DNA from: Yersinia entomophaga
Lineage (GTDB): Bacteria > Pseudomonadota > Gammaproteobacteria > Enterobacterales > Enterobacteriaceae
Length of the DNA stretch: 64,000 nt
NCBI RefSeq assembly: GCF_001656035.1
Contig: NZ_CP010029.1
Span: forward strand, 3,408,074 to 3,472,073
Reading direction: 5' to 3'
Positions 39,356 to 49,097 of this stretch are shown here, piece by piece. Below the pieces are notes generated by a model. The model did not search any database. It was not told where the DNA came from and saw nothing but the letters and a program-made list of their open reading frames with translations. Numbering within the stretch: position 1 is the first letter of the stretch; the number at the start of each line of letters is the position of its first letter. Position numbers and translations under genes: made by a program.

Positions 39356-39435
39356 TTATCGGGTAATACACTGGACGAAAGCTAAACTTTCAAGGGTGTG
39401 ATTACCGAACACATTGGCTCTTAATATGAGTCCCT

Positions 39436-39466
39436 AAACGGCTCCTGAATAGTTCAGGGGCCGTTT
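39436..39466 (+). terminator. Hairpin between bamB and der, possible weak terminator
   Basis: AAACGGC-CCTGAA pairs with TTCAGG-GCCGTTT (arms broken by single mismatches). The following CGTATTCT is not a good T-run, so it may attenuate rather than end transcription. Confidence 0.5.
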
Positions 39467-39544
39467 CGTATTCTATAAACTCCGCTGTCCGTGTTGTTCG
39501 ATAGCGTTGTAACGAATTGAAAAATAAGTAATGAGGCTTCAATA

Positions 39545-41035
39545 ATGATACCTGTCATCGCCCTGGTTGGGCGCCCGAATGTGGGTAAATCCACTTTATT
39601 TAACCGTTTGACTCACACTCGGGATGCGTTAGTGGCGGATTTCCCCGGGCTGACGCGTGACCGTAAATATGGTCGTGCCGAAGTTGAGGGTCATGAGTTT
39701 ATTGTTATCGATACCGGCGGTATTGATGGCACCGAAGATGGCGTTGAAACACGCATGGCTGGACAGTCGCTGTTAGCGATTGAAGAAGCAGACATCGTAT
39801 TATTCATGGTTGATGCGCGCGCTGGCCTGATGCCTGCGGATCAGGGCATTGCCCAGCATCTGCGTAGCCGCCAAAAAGCCACTTTCCTGGTTGCTAACAA
39901 AACCGACGGCATGGAGCCTGAAGCGGCCGCCGCCGATTTCTACTCTTTGGGAATGGGAGACGTTCACCCAATTGCCGCTTCGCACGGTCGTGGCGTAGCT
40001 CAGCTGATTGAAGAAGTCATGGCTCCGTATATGGCGCCGGTAGAACCTGAAGTTGAATTGACTGAAGAAGAAGCCAACGCCGCCTATTGGGCAGAACTGG
40101 AAGCGCAGGATCAAGATCAGGCAGAAGGGGAAGAACCAGAAGAAGACGATTTCAACCCGCTGGATTTGCCGATCAAGCTGGCCATAGTTGGGCGTCCTAA
40201 CGTAGGTAAGTCTACACTGACCAACCGCATTCTCGGTGAAGAGCGTGTGGTGGTGTACGACATGCCGGGCACCACTCGCGACAGTATTTATATCCCAATG
40301 ACCCGCGACGATCGTGAATATATCCTGATCGACACCGCCGGTGTGCGTAAACGTGGGAAAATCACTGAAACCGTTGAGAAATTCTCGGTAATCAAGACCC
40401 TGCAAGCGATCGAAGACTCGAACGTTGTATTGCTGGTGATTGATGCTCGCGAAGGTATCTCCGACCAGGATTTGTCTCTGTTGGGCTTCATCCTCAATAG
40501 TGGGCGCTCACTTGTTATCGCCGTCAATAAATGGGATGGCATGAGCGAAGAAGCTCGCGCTCAAGTGAAAGACATGCTGGACCTGCGTTTGGGCTTCGTT
40601 GATTTCGCACGTATTCACTTTATCTCTGCTCTGCACGGCAGCGGCGTAGGTAATCTGTTTGAATCCATTCAGGAAGCTTACGATTGCTCTACCAAACGTG
40701 TTGGTACCTCAATGCTGACGCGTATCATGCAAATGGCTGAAGAAGATCATCAGCCGCCGCTAGTACGTGGTCGCCGTGTGAAACTGAAATACGCCCACGC
40801 CGGTGGTTATAATCCACCCATCGTGGTTATTCACGGTAATCAGGTGACTGATTTGTCCGATTCCTATAAACGCTACCTGATGAACTATTTCCGTCGTTCA
40901 TTGAAAGTGATGGGGACGCCGATCCGTATTCAGTTTAAAGAGGGTGAAAACCCGTTTGCTGGCAAGCGTAACACCTTGACACCAAACCAGATGCGGAAGC
41001 GTAAACGCTTGTTGTCACATCTGAAAAAGAAATAA
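39545..41035 (+). CDS. der: Ribosome-associated GTPase Der (EngA)
   Basis: A 496-residue protein with two tandem G domains, each with GRPNVGKS (residues 9-16, and again around 218). The domains are separated by an acidic linker rich in Glu, Asp and Gln. A KH-like domain ([24 protein letters not shown]) follows. It is essential for 50S ribosomal subunit maturation. Confidence 0.98.
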   Translation: MIPVIALVGRPNVGKSTLFNRLTHTRDALVADFPGLTRDRKYGRAEVEGHEFIVIDTGGIDGTEDGVETRMAGQSLLAIEEADIVLFMVDARAGLMPADQGIAQHLRSRQKATFLVANKTDGMEPEAAAADFYSLGMGDVHPIAASHGRGVAQLIEEVMAPYMAPVEPEVELTEEEANAAYWAELEAQDQDQAEGEEPEEDDFNPLDLPIKLAIVGRPNVGKSTLTNRILGEERVVVYDMPGTTRDSIYIPMTRDDREYILIDTAGVRKRGKITETVEKFSVIKTLQAIEDSNVVLLVIDAREGISDQDLSLLGFILNSGRSLVIAVNKWDGMSEEARAQVKDMLDLRLGFVDFARIHFISALHGSGVGNLFESIQEAYDCSTKRVGTSMLTRIMQMAEEDHQPPLVRGRRVKLKYAHAGGYNPPIVVIHGNQVTDLSDSYKRYLMNYFRRSLKVMGTPIRIQFKEGENPFAGKRNTLTPNQMRKRKRLLSHLKKK

Positions 41036-41046
41036 AGTAAGCTAGC

Positions 41047-41071
41047 AGGGCGCGGATATTCCGCGCCCTTC
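41047..41071 (+). terminator. Terminator of der
   Basis: GGGCGCGGA-TAT-TCCGCGCCC, a perfect 9-bp stem with a 3-base loop, followed by TTCGTGTTTC. Confidence 0.75.
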
Positions 41072-41127
41072 GTGTTTCTGGCTAATGGCTAAAAGTATTG
41101 TTTACGAAATGAGTTTGGGAAGACGTT

Positions 41128-42084
41128 ATGTCATGGGAAACTTGGAGTTTTGCGTTTAGCGTAACAGTACCGAATTTATTGATGATGTTACTTGGCGTCA
41201 TGTTGCGACGCTGGCGTCTGATGGACGACAGTTTCTGCGACGGTGCCACCCGTCTGGTTTTCAATCTCGCTTTGCCTTGCCTGCTATTCTTTAGCGTTGC
41301 CACTAATCACGTTAGTCTGGCCGATCATCTACCATTAGTGATTTACGGTGCAGTCGGCACGTTGATTACCTTTTCGCTGCTGGAAGTGGCCGCTCACTGG
41401 CTGGTTAAAGAGCCTCGTGAGCGCGGTGTATTCGTGCAGGGCGGCTTTCGTGCCAATACCGCCATAGTGGGGTTGGCCTACGCGATGACCGCTTACGGTG
41501 ATGAAGGAATGGCGCTGGGGGCGATGTATCTGACGGTCACGGTAATATTATTCAACGTTCTGTCGGTGATCACGTTAACTCGCAGTCTGAACGCGGCCAC
41601 CGACGGAAAAATCAGCCAGAGCGCCTTATTGAAAAGTATTGTGACTAACCCGCTAATTATCGGTCTGGTTTGCGGCTTACTCTATGCTCAAACCCACCTG
41701 CCGATGCCGCAGGTTATTCAGCAAACCGGTGGTTTTATTTCCGCTCTGGCACTGCCGCTGGCCTTGCTTTGCACCGGAGCCAGCCTGGACTGGAAGGCGA
41801 TGTTTCGTTCTTCTAACGTGGCGGCTTTGGCATCCTCCGCCAAACTGATTTTTGTACCTTTAATCATGACATTAGGCGGATGGTTGCTGGGTTTTCGCGG
41901 TGCTGCACTGGGAATTATCTTCCTGTTTTCAGCGACGCCAACGGCGGCGGGCAGTTATGTGATGACGCGAGCAATGGGCGGAAATGCCACTTTAGCGGCT
42001 AATATTATCGCCATTACTACCGTGGGATCGTTCTTTACTACGGCCTTGGGTATTTATTTCCTGCGTACATTCGGCGTGATTTAA
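41128..42084 (+). CDS. AEC (auxin efflux carrier) family transporter
   Basis: A 318-residue integral membrane protein with about ten hydrophobic segments in two halves, the typical AEC/malonate-type permease layout. Recognisable stretches are FRANTAIVGLAYAM and SATPTAAGSYVMTRAMGG. The ribosome-binding site is GGAAG, 8-12 bases upstream. The substrate cannot be told from sequence; family members move organic acids or amino acids. It is 10 bp upstream of yfgJ and may be cotranscribed with it. Confidence 0.85.
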   Translation: MSWETWSFAFSVTVPNLLMMLLGVMLRRWRLMDDSFCDGATRLVFNLALPCLLFFSVATNHVSLADHLPLVIYGAVGTLITFSLLEVAAHWLVKEPRERGVFVQGGFRANTAIVGLAYAMTAYGDEGMALGAMYLTVTVILFNVLSVITLTRSLNAATDGKISQSALLKSIVTNPLIIGLVCGLLYAQTHLPMPQVIQQTGGFISALALPLALLCTGASLDWKAMFRSSNVAALASSAKLIFVPLIMTLGGWLLGFRGAALGIIFLFSATPTAAGSYVMTRAMGGNATLAANIIAITTVGSFFTTALGIYFLRTFGVI

Positions 42085-42094
42085 GGAGAAAATA

Positions 42095-42319
42095 ATGGAA
42101 GCTCTATGTCCGGTGTGTCATACAGCGATGGATGAGGTAAGTAGTCACTTTCACTGTGCTACATGCAGTAGCGACTATCAGCCGCAAGCGATTTGCCCAG
42201 ATTGCGAAAAGCCGTTACAGGTGCTTAAGGCCTGCGGCGCAGTTGATTATTTTTGTCAGCACGGGCATGGTTTGATTTCGAAAAAACGCGTGAAATACGA
42301 GTATACCCTGCATCTTTAA
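42095..42319 (+). CDS. yfgJ: YfgJ, small zinc-ribbon protein
   Basis: A 74-residue protein with four Cys pairs or Cys/His pairs: CPVC, CATC, CPDC and CQHGH, giving two zinc-ribbon-like knuckles. It matches E. coli YfgJ (about 72 residues) in size and location near der and xseA. AAGGAG precedes the start. Function unknown; probably a nucleic-acid or protein-binding zinc module. Confidence 0.85.
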   Translation: MEALCPVCHTAMDEVSSHFHCATCSSDYQPQAICPDCEKPLQVLKACGAVDYFCQHGHGLISKKRVKYEYTLHL

Positions 42320-42391
42320 CGCCGCAGCGAGTTGTCAATTGTCTTACTGACACACTGGATAGCATCGTACCTGGTGACGATAAAAACTGAG

Positions 42392-43771
42392 CTATTTCGC
42401 CGCCGTTCGCGGCTTACGTGCTTTTTTCACCGGCGTTAGCTGCGTAATTTCACTTTCCACCCAACCATCCTGCAGCCGGGTTTTCAGCGTATCACCCACC
42501 TGTACTTGCTGAGTGGTTTTTAGCAGACTGCCGCTGGGGGTTTGGGTCACGCTATAGCCGCGTGCCAGTGTAGCCAGTGGGCTAACGGTTTCTAACTGAG
42601 AACAGGCAATCCCAAAACGTTGACGATAAGCGTTTAGCTGGCGCTCTAGCGCCTGTTTCAGACGATATTCCTGCTGCTGCACTTGTTGACTGTAACGATG
42701 GATACGTCCCTGCGGCTGGACGTGACTCAGCCGTTGTTGCAAACGCTCAACCCGGCGAACTTGCAGGCGAATTTGGTTTTGAGCGCATTCTTCCAACCGA
42801 CGTTGCAGTTTAAACAACAACGTTTGCTGGCGCGCCAAACGCAAATGAGGATGCTGTTGCTGTAAGCGGTGATGCAGTTGGGTAAATTGTTGATTACGCT
42901 GCGCCAGATAATAATCCATCGCCATTTCCATGCGCTGTTGCTGCGCTTGAATCTGACGCACTAATTCCAGCTGATTGCGGCTAACAATTTCAGCGGCAGC
43001 AGAAGGCGTCGGTGCTCTCAGATCGGCAACAAAATCGGCGATAGTCACATCGGTTTCATGCCCGACGGCGCTGACAATCGGAATCCGGCTGGCAAATATT
43101 GCTCGCGCCACCCGTTCATCGTTAAAACTCCATAAATCTTCCAGCGAACCGCCACCACGCCCCACAATCAAGACATCACACTCAGCGCGCCGATTGGCCA
43201 TTTCAATCGCGCGGACGATTTGCATTGGCGCTTCGGCACCCTGAACCAAAGTAGGATAAATCACCACCGGCAGCGAAGGATCGCGGCGCTGAAGCACCTG
43301 TAGCACATCGTGCAGAGCCGCTCCGCTGGCGGAAGTAATCACGCCGACCCGTTTGGCTGGGGCAGGGAGCGGCTGTTTGTGCGCCGCTTCAAATAATCCT
43401 TCCGCTGCCAATTGTGCTTTCAATTGCTCAAACTGCTGTTGCAGCAAACCATCGCCGGCAGGCTGCATACTTTCAGCGATTAACTGATAGTCACCTCGGG
43501 GTTCATACAGAGTGATTGAGGCTCTGACCAGCACCATCTGACCATTTTGCGGGTTAAAAGTGGTGCGGCGATTGCTATTGCGAAACATCGCGCAGCGTAC
43601 CTGCGCCCGATCGTCTTTCAAGGTAAAATACCAGTGACCGGAGGCGGGCTTGGAAAAGTTGGATATCTCGGCGGTGAGCCAAATCTGGCCCATTTCCATT
43701 TCCAACAGCTGTCGAACCGTCTGATTCAGGCGGCTGACGGTAAATATCGAGGTGGCGGAAGTTAGTGGCAT
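42392..43771 (-). CDS. xseA: Exodeoxyribonuclease VII large subunit
   Basis: A 459-residue protein with an N-terminal OB fold ([16 protein letters not shown]), the catalytic core ([18 protein letters not shown], then [22 protein letters not shown] and [23 protein letters not shown]), a long Gln-rich coiled coil and a C-terminal domain. The start aligns with E. coli apart from the first few residues. With XseB it degrades single-stranded DNA. It is divergent from guaB across 169 bp. Confidence 0.97.
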   Translation of the reverse strand: MPLTSATSIFTVSRLNQTVRQLLEMEMGQIWLTAEISNFSKPASGHWYFTLKDDRAQVRCAMFRNSNRRTTFNPQNGQMVLVRASITLYEPRGDYQLIAESMQPAGDGLLQQQFEQLKAQLAAEGLFEAAHKQPLPAPAKRVGVITSASGAALHDVLQVLQRRDPSLPVVIYPTLVQGAEAPMQIVRAIEMANRRAECDVLIVGRGGGSLEDLWSFNDERVARAIFASRIPIVSAVGHETDVTIADFVADLRAPTPSAAAEIVSRNQLELVRQIQAQQQRMEMAMDYYLAQRNQQFTQLHHRLQQQHPHLRLARQQTLLFKLQRRLEECAQNQIRLQVRRVERLQQRLSHVQPQGRIHRYSQQVQQQEYRLKQALERQLNAYRQRFGIACSQLETVSPLATLARGYSVTQTPSGSLLKTTQQVQVGDTLKTRLQDGWVESEITQLTPVKKARKPRTAAK

Positions 43772-43863
43772 GTGACCTGGATCAAATTTTAAAACAAGTA
43801 CTTAATTGATCGATATTACCTGCCTCAGAACGGTAAGCAAGAAAATTTATCAGAAAGTGCTGG

Positions 43864-43889
43864 AGGCAACCGATTACGCTCTGTATAAT
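43864..43889 (+). promoter_or_regulatory. guaB promoter region with PurR-like box
   Basis: A perfect -10 TATAAT (43884-43889) lies just downstream of AGGCAACCGATTACGC (43864-43879), an 11-of-16 PurR-like match. The block from the box to GGCAATATTTT closely resembles the E. coli guaBA control region. The -35 is poor, consistent with a regulated promoter. Confidence 0.65.
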
Positions 43890-43940
43890 GCCACGGCAAT
43901 ATTTTATCTTTTCTCAAATCACTCTGGTGAGATATTGCCC

Positions 43941-45404
43941 ATGCTACGTATCACGAAAGAAGCACTAACCTTTGACGACGTTCTCCTGGTTCCAGCCCAT
44001 TCCACAGTTCTGCCTAACACTGCGGATCTTGGTACTCAACTGACCGCAACTATCCGCCTGAATATCCCTATGCTGTCCGCAGCCATGGATACCGTAACCG
44101 AATCTCGCCTGGCCATTGCTCTGGCGCAAGAAGGCGGTCTGGGCTTCATCCATAAAAACATGTCTATCGAGCGTCAGGCCGAAGAAGTCAGCCGCGTGAA
44201 AAAACATGAAAGCGGCGTGGTTACTGAACCACAGACCGTTACGCCAACCACCACTTTGCGTCAGGTTAAAGAACTGACCGCCCGTAACGGCTTTGCTGGC
44301 TATCCGGTTGTGACCGAAGATTACGAACTGGTGGGTATCATTACTGGCCGTGACGTACGCTTTGTCACCGATCTGGAACAGCCTGTAACGGCGGTTATGA
44401 CGCCGAAAGAGCGTCTGGTTACCGTAAAAGAAGGCGAATCTCGCGAAATTGTGTTGCAGAAAATGCACGAAAAACGCGTTGAAAAAGCGTTGGTAGTTGA
44501 TGATAACTTCCATCTACGCGGCATGATCACCGTAAAAGACTTCCAAAAAGCAGAACGTAAGCCTAACGCCTGTAAAGACGAACACGGCCGTTTACGCGTT
44601 GGCGCTGCCGTTGGCGCCGGAGCAGGTAACGAAGAGCGTATCGACGCACTGGTTGCCGCTGGCGTTGACGTTTTGCTGATCGACTCATCTCATGGTCATT
44701 CCGAAGGCGTTCTGCAACGCATTCGCGAAACTCGCGCTAAATATCCTGATCTGCAAATTGTTGGCGGTAACGTCGCTACAGGCGCAGGCGCAAGAGCATT
44801 GGCAGAAGCCGGTGTTAGCGCGGTAAAAGTGGGGATTGGCCCCGGCTCTATCTGTACTACCCGTATCGTTACCGGCGTGGGTGTTCCGCAAATCACAGCG
44901 GTATCTGATGCCGTAGCCGCGCTGGAAGGCACCGGTATTCCGGTTATCGCCGATGGCGGTATTCGCTTCTCCGGTGATATTGCGAAAGCGATTGCAGCGG
45001 GCGCGTCCTGCGTGATGGTGGGTTCTATGCTGGCAGGTACTGAAGAATCTCCGGGTGAAATCGAACTGTATCAAGGCCGTTCATTCAAATCCTATCGCGG
45101 TATGGGGTCTTTGGGCGCGATGTCCAAAGGTTCTTCCGACCGTTATTTCCAGACTGATAACGCCGCAGACAAACTGGTACCGGAAGGTATCGAAGGCCGC
45201 GTAGCGTACAAAGGTCTGCTGAAAGAAATCGTTCACCAACAAATGGGCGGTTTGCGCTCTTGTATGGGTCTGACCGGTTGCCCGACCATTGACGATCTGC
45301 GTACCAAAGCAGAATTCGTACGCATCAGTGGTGCGGGTATTCAGGAAAGTCATGTGCACGATGTGACTATCACGAAAGAATCACCGAACTACCGCATGGG
45401 CTAA
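43941..45404 (+). CDS. guaB: Inosine-5'-monophosphate dehydrogenase
   Basis: A 487-residue enzyme. The start is at 43941 ([18 protein letters not shown]); an upstream in-frame start overlapping the promoter is rejected. Two CBS domains (about 92-200) interrupt the catalytic barrel. The catalytic cysteine is in [13 protein letters not shown]. It oxidises IMP to XMP with NAD. It is upstream of guaA as the usual guaBA pair, 198 bp apart. Confidence 0.98.
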   Translation: MLRITKEALTFDDVLLVPAHSTVLPNTADLGTQLTATIRLNIPMLSAAMDTVTESRLAIALAQEGGLGFIHKNMSIERQAEEVSRVKKHESGVVTEPQTVTPTTTLRQVKELTARNGFAGYPVVTEDYELVGIITGRDVRFVTDLEQPVTAVMTPKERLVTVKEGESREIVLQKMHEKRVEKALVVDDNFHLRGMITVKDFQKAERKPNACKDEHGRLRVGAAVGAGAGNEERIDALVAAGVDVLLIDSSHGHSEGVLQRIRETRAKYPDLQIVGGNVATGAGARALAEAGVSAVKVGIGPGSICTTRIVTGVGVPQITAVSDAVAALEGTGIPVIADGGIRFSGDIAKAIAAGASCVMVGSMLAGTEESPGEIELYQGRSFKSYRGMGSLGAMSKGSSDRYFQTDNAADKLVPEGIEGRVAYKGLLKEIVHQQMGGLRSCMGLTGCPTIDDLRTKAEFVRISGAGIQESHVHDVTITKESPNYRMG

Positions 45405-45602
45405 TTCCAAGAGCTGCGGTCGGTGAGTTTTGTCATCGTCCGCTGCTCGCATTGCTCAATGACTTTGCGTCAATTGCGTATGTGATGCTGCGGGCGTTAA
45501 CTCACTTTCTGGCTTCGCCGATTGGAATAGGACGTTTATTAACGTTGCTGAAGTCTTTCATTTTTATTTTATTTATTGACCTGTTTCTGGAATACGCCTC
45601 AC

Positions 45603-47180
45603 ATGACAAAAAATATCCATAAGCATCGCATCCTTATTCTCGATTTCGGTTCGCAATACACTCAGCTAGTGGCGCGTCGCGTTCGTGAGATTGGCGTTTA
45701 CTGTGAACTATGGGCGTGGGACGTAACTGAAGCCCAGATTCGTGAGTTTAATCCGAGTGGCATCATCCTGTCCGGCGGCCCGGAAAGCACCACTGAAAAC
45801 GGCAGTCCGCGTGCTCCAGACTTCGTGTTCAACGCAGGCGTACCGGTATTGGGCGTGTGCTACGGTATGCAAACCATGGCGATGCAACTGGGGGGCCACG
45901 TTGAAGGTTCTACCGAGCGCGAGTTCGGCTATGCGCAGGTAGAGATCAAAACTGATTCTGCGCTGGTTCGTGATATTAAAGATGCTCTGAACGCGGCCGG
46001 TGAGCCAATTCTGGATGTGTGGATGAGCCACGGCGATAAAGTGACGGCAATTCCGTCTGACTTTGTCACCGTTGCTAGCACCGATACCTGCCCGTTTGCC
46101 ATTATGGCCAACGAAGAAAAACGCTTCTATGGCGTACAGTTCCACCCGGAAGTCACCCACACCAAACAAGGCCAACGCCTGTTAGAGCGCTTCGTATTGG
46201 ATATTTGCCAGTGTGAAGCGCTGTGGACGCCTGCGACCATCATCGAAGATGCAGTAGCACGTCTGCGCGAACAAATTGGCGAAGATCACGTGATTCTGGG
46301 CCTCTCTGGCGGTGTAGATTCTTCCGTTACCGCTATGTTGCTGCACCGTGCCATCGGTAAGCGTCTGACCTGTGTATTCGTGGATAACGGCTTATTGCGT
46401 TTGAACGAAGCCGATCAGGTGCTGGAAATGTTCGGTGATAAATTCGGTCTGAATATTGTCCACGTTGCGGCGGAAGATCGTTTCCTGAGCGCACTGGCCG
46501 GTATTGATGAGCCTGAAGCCAAACGTAAAACCATTGGCCGCGTATTTGTGGAAGTCTTCGATGAAGAAGCTTGTAAGCAAGAGCAGGTCAAATGGTTGGC
46601 ACAAGGCACCATTTATCCGGATGTGATTGAGTCTGCGGCCTCTGCCACCGGTAAAGCGCACGTTATCAAGTCACACCATAACGTGGGCGGTTTGCCGAAA
46701 GAAATGAAGCTGGGTCTGGTTGAGCCGCTGAAAGAACTGTTCAAAGATGAAGTGCGTAAAATTGGTCTGGAATTGGGTCTGCCGTATGACATGCTGTATC
46801 GTCATCCGTTCCCTGGTCCAGGTTTAGGCGTGCGCGTACTGGGCGAAGTGAAGAAAGAGTATTGTGACCTGCTGCGTCGCGCTGATGCGATCTTTATTGA
46901 AGAGCTGCATAAAGCCGATCTTTACAATAAAGTCAGCCAGGCGTTCACCGTATTCCTGCCGGTTCGTTCCGTAGGTGTCATGGGCGATGGTCGTAAATAT
47001 GATTGGGTGGTTTCTCTGCGTGCAGTCGAAACTATCGATTTCATGACCGCGCATTGGGCACATCTGCCCTATGATTTCCTTGGCCGTGTATCTAACCGCA
47101 TTATCAATGAAGTCAACGGTATTTCTCGCGTGGTGTATGACATCAGCGGCAAACCACCGGCAACCATTGAGTGGGAATAA
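45603..47180 (+). CDS. guaA: GMP synthase (glutamine-hydrolysing)
   Basis: A 525-residue protein, the E. coli length. The start at 45603 ([22 protein letters not shown]) is preferred over an in-frame TTG/ATG region upstream. The class I amidotransferase domain has the nucleophile in GVCYGMQ and the His-Glu of FHPEV. The ATP pyrophosphatase has the PP-loop LSGGVDSS, and a dimerisation domain ends PATIEWE. It converts XMP to GMP. Confidence 0.98.
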   Translation: MTKNIHKHRILILDFGSQYTQLVARRVREIGVYCELWAWDVTEAQIREFNPSGIILSGGPESTTENGSPRAPDFVFNAGVPVLGVCYGMQTMAMQLGGHVEGSTEREFGYAQVEIKTDSALVRDIKDALNAAGEPILDVWMSHGDKVTAIPSDFVTVASTDTCPFAIMANEEKRFYGVQFHPEVTHTKQGQRLLERFVLDICQCEALWTPATIIEDAVARLREQIGEDHVILGLSGGVDSSVTAMLLHRAIGKRLTCVFVDNGLLRLNEADQVLEMFGDKFGLNIVHVAAEDRFLSALAGIDEPEAKRKTIGRVFVEVFDEEACKQEQVKWLAQGTIYPDVIESAASATGKAHVIKSHHNVGGLPKEMKLGLVEPLKELFKDEVRKIGLELGLPYDMLYRHPFPGPGLGVRVLGEVKKEYCDLLRRADAIFIEELHKADLYNKVSQAFTVFLPVRSVGVMGDGRKYDWVVSLRAVETIDFMTAHWAHLPYDFLGRVSNRIINEVNGISRVVYDISGKPPATIEWE

Positions 47181-47213
47181 CAGCCCGAAATAAATAATTT
47201 TCGATAAAAATCC

Positions 47214-47239
47214 AACCCCCGTATATTTCGGGGGTTTTT
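47214..47239 (+). terminator. Terminator of guaBA
   Basis: ACCCCCG pairs with CGGGGGT around a short A/T loop and is followed by TTTTTC. Confidence 0.9.
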
Positions 47240-47421
47240 CATTTATTTCATTTAATTAATTTTGTTAAATGAAATAAGATGTTTATTGTTATTTTGTTTT
47301 TATATTCTACTTCTCACAATTAATATTTACTCGTGATACGGACTTAATATATTGAATCTGTTTATTGAATTGATATAGGTCTGGCTATACTCTGAGCGGT
47401 TAGCTACGCTTGGATGCTATT

Positions 47422-47538
47422 TTGTATTTCTTGTATTTCTTGTATTTCTTGTATTTCTTGTATTTCTTGTATTTCTTGTATTTCTTGTATTTCTTGTATT
47501 TCTTGTATTTCTTGTATTTCTTGTATTTCTTGTATTTC
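47422..47538 (+). repeat. 9-bp tandem repeat TTGTATTTC, 13 perfect copies
   Basis: Thirteen consecutive identical 9-mers (117 bp), followed by a degenerate copy TTGTGTCTT. The unit is a multiple of three but no start-to-stop ORF of useful length crosses it on either strand. It lies about 180 bp downstream of the guaA terminator in AT-rich non-coding DNA. Confidence 0.97.
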
Positions 47539-47594
47539 TTGTGTCTTTAACCTTGGTTTTTTATATCCCCATATTGTCTAGGCTGTTTTTTTGA

Positions 47595-48018
47595 ATGAGG
47601 GTAAGCTATGTTATTATGAGAATAATAACTAAAGCATGTGATAAAAAAGAATGTTTCAGTATTTTTACTTACGTCGAGTTTCCAGTATTTCCTGATGTTG
47701 AAATAATTAAATTTATTCGATTCGAGTATCGGTTGTCATCAATACCAATGGGCGCTCTGATATTAACTATGCTGCAAGGTCTATAGTTATTCGTAAGGAT
47801 ATAAATGAGTTAAGCCTGCACGATTTACAGGAGCGTATAAGCGCTAAGAATAGTTGCCTGAACCCACTGATAATACCGATAATACAATCGATTTTAACCA
47901 TGCTGTTGGAGGGGCTAAACACTATCTTCATTACTATGGTAATAAAGAAAATAAAGATGGAAATGGTTTTATTGCTGAAGGTTTACCTAAAAGAATAAAA
48001 AGGATTGGGTTCATATAA
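47595..48018 (+). pseudogene. Decayed gene, three reading-frame pieces, family not recognised
   Basis: Three pieces in successive frames join into a plausible protein of about 130 residues. Piece 1 from 47595 contains CFSIFTYVEFPVFPDVEIIK. Piece 2, from about 47725, contains VINTNGRSDINYAARSIVIR and DINELSLHDLQERI. Piece 3, ending at the stop 48016-48018, contains DFNHAVGGAKHYLHYYGN and DGNGFIAEGLPKRI. The protein-like composition of each piece, plus at least two frame changes (near 47720 and 47850), argues for a broken gene rather than chance ORFs. Function unknown. Confidence 0.5.
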
Positions 48019-48101
48019 TATATTGTACCGATGCAGGCAGGTGATGACGGAATGTGTTGATGAATGTAAATGGTGACATATGTAATCTCATATACTCATA
48101 A

Positions 48102-48182
48102 TTATCGTCGTTTACCCTCAGCGCCGTGGATGATCGATCCGGCACCTGCACCTGAAATAATGGAAGCTGCTCCCCACATCAT
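48102..48182 (-). other. Tiny Gly/Ala-rich ORF, 26 codons, doubtful
   Basis: Starting at ATGATG it reads MMWGAASIISGAGAGSIIHG and ends GAEGKRR. The composition (GAGAGS) resembles the tail of a membrane or bacteriocin-type peptide, but there is no clear ribosome-binding site and two stop codons lie directly upstream in frame. It may be a fragment left from a larger gene in the same eroded region. The remaining sequence from 48183 to 48570 shows nothing else supportable. Confidence 0.2.
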
Positions 48183-48570
48183 TTATTACATGATGGGATT
48201 TGCACCACGAGAGATATTCGTAACTTCTTATTAATAAGTATGAGGGATATGCTGGTAGTCAATAAATAATGTCATTGTCTTAAACACACAATATTGTTTT
48301 AAAATTAATAATGCTGTCGTTTTACTTTATGTTACCCGTTGGGGTTGAACACTATCGCCTTGACGAATATTTACCTATCAACTAAATGTTTAAGTTATAG
48401 AACACCATAATTTACATCGCTAACAGGCGAGATAATTATTTTTTCACAACAGAACTTTTCACCTCAGCGAGCTGAGAAATACGCTGCGGTTTAGCCAAAC
48501 AGTCACCCGCATCGCTGAATCAAATCGATGATTACTGTAGGGCGTACTTAGTGTTTTGTGGAGAGAAAAC

Positions 48571-49080
48571 ATGTCGTTACATCCCCCATCTATACCTCGC
48601 GTTAACGGCGTATCCCGTCGGCGTTTATTGGGATATGTCGGCGTTGGGTTAGTCGCCAGCTTGATGAGTCCGCTGTCCCTGAATGTTTTTGCTGCTTCAA
48701 CCTCAACGATGCCGCTCAATCTGGAGCGATTTATGCTGGTTTCGCGTGCTTTGACCGGTAAGCGTCAACTTAATCCCCATATCGGCCAGCGGATCTATCA
48801 GGTACTTATTCTGCGCCTGCCGCAGCTCGATCAACAGCTGGCTTTACTCCAACCGCTTCCGGCTGGTGAGCCACAAAATTGGTCGCAGGCACAGCAGGGC
48901 ATTGCCCGGCAGGTCTTGCAGGCGTGGTATGTGGGCGTGATAGGGGAAGGCTCGAATGCGGCGGTGATTAGCTACGAGAATGCGCTGATGTTTGAGGCCG
49001 TGTCTGATGTTTTAGTCATTCGCTCCTATTGTCCTAACCAACCCGGTTATTGGGCTGCCAAGCCTGACGTGGCCATATAA
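48571..49080 (+). CDS. Small subunit of FAD-dependent sugar/polyol dehydrogenase (Tat-exported)
   Basis: A 169-residue protein. The start at 48571 (MSLHPPSIPRVNGVSRRRLLG) follows GGAGAG; a TTG five codons earlier is not needed. The twin arginine motif SRRRLL (from residue 15) and hydrophobic core predict Tat export. The rest (LTGKRQLNPHIGQRIYQVL, then QVLQAWYVGVIGEG and CPNQPGYWAAKPD) matches the small subunit of membrane-bound sorbitol/glucose-type dehydrogenases. In these complexes the small subunit carries the FAD subunit across the membrane. It is first in a three-gene operon. Confidence 0.85.
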   Translation: MSLHPPSIPRVNGVSRRRLLGYVGVGLVASLMSPLSLNVFAASTSTMPLNLERFMLVSRALTGKRQLNPHIGQRIYQVLILRLPQLDQQLALLQPLPAGEPQNWSQAQQGIARQVLQAWYVGVIGEGSNAAVISYENALMFEAVSDVLVIRSYCPNQPGYWAAKPDVAI

Positions 49081-49097
49081 TTCAGGAGAATACTTTT

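Noticed and set aside
43806..43940. 45-codon N-terminal extension of guaB
   Set aside because: It overlaps the -10 element and PurR-like box; the conserved IMPDH N-terminus begins at 43941.
47422..47538. CRISPR array
   Set aside because: The repeats are 9 bp, contiguous, without spacers and without cas genes nearby.
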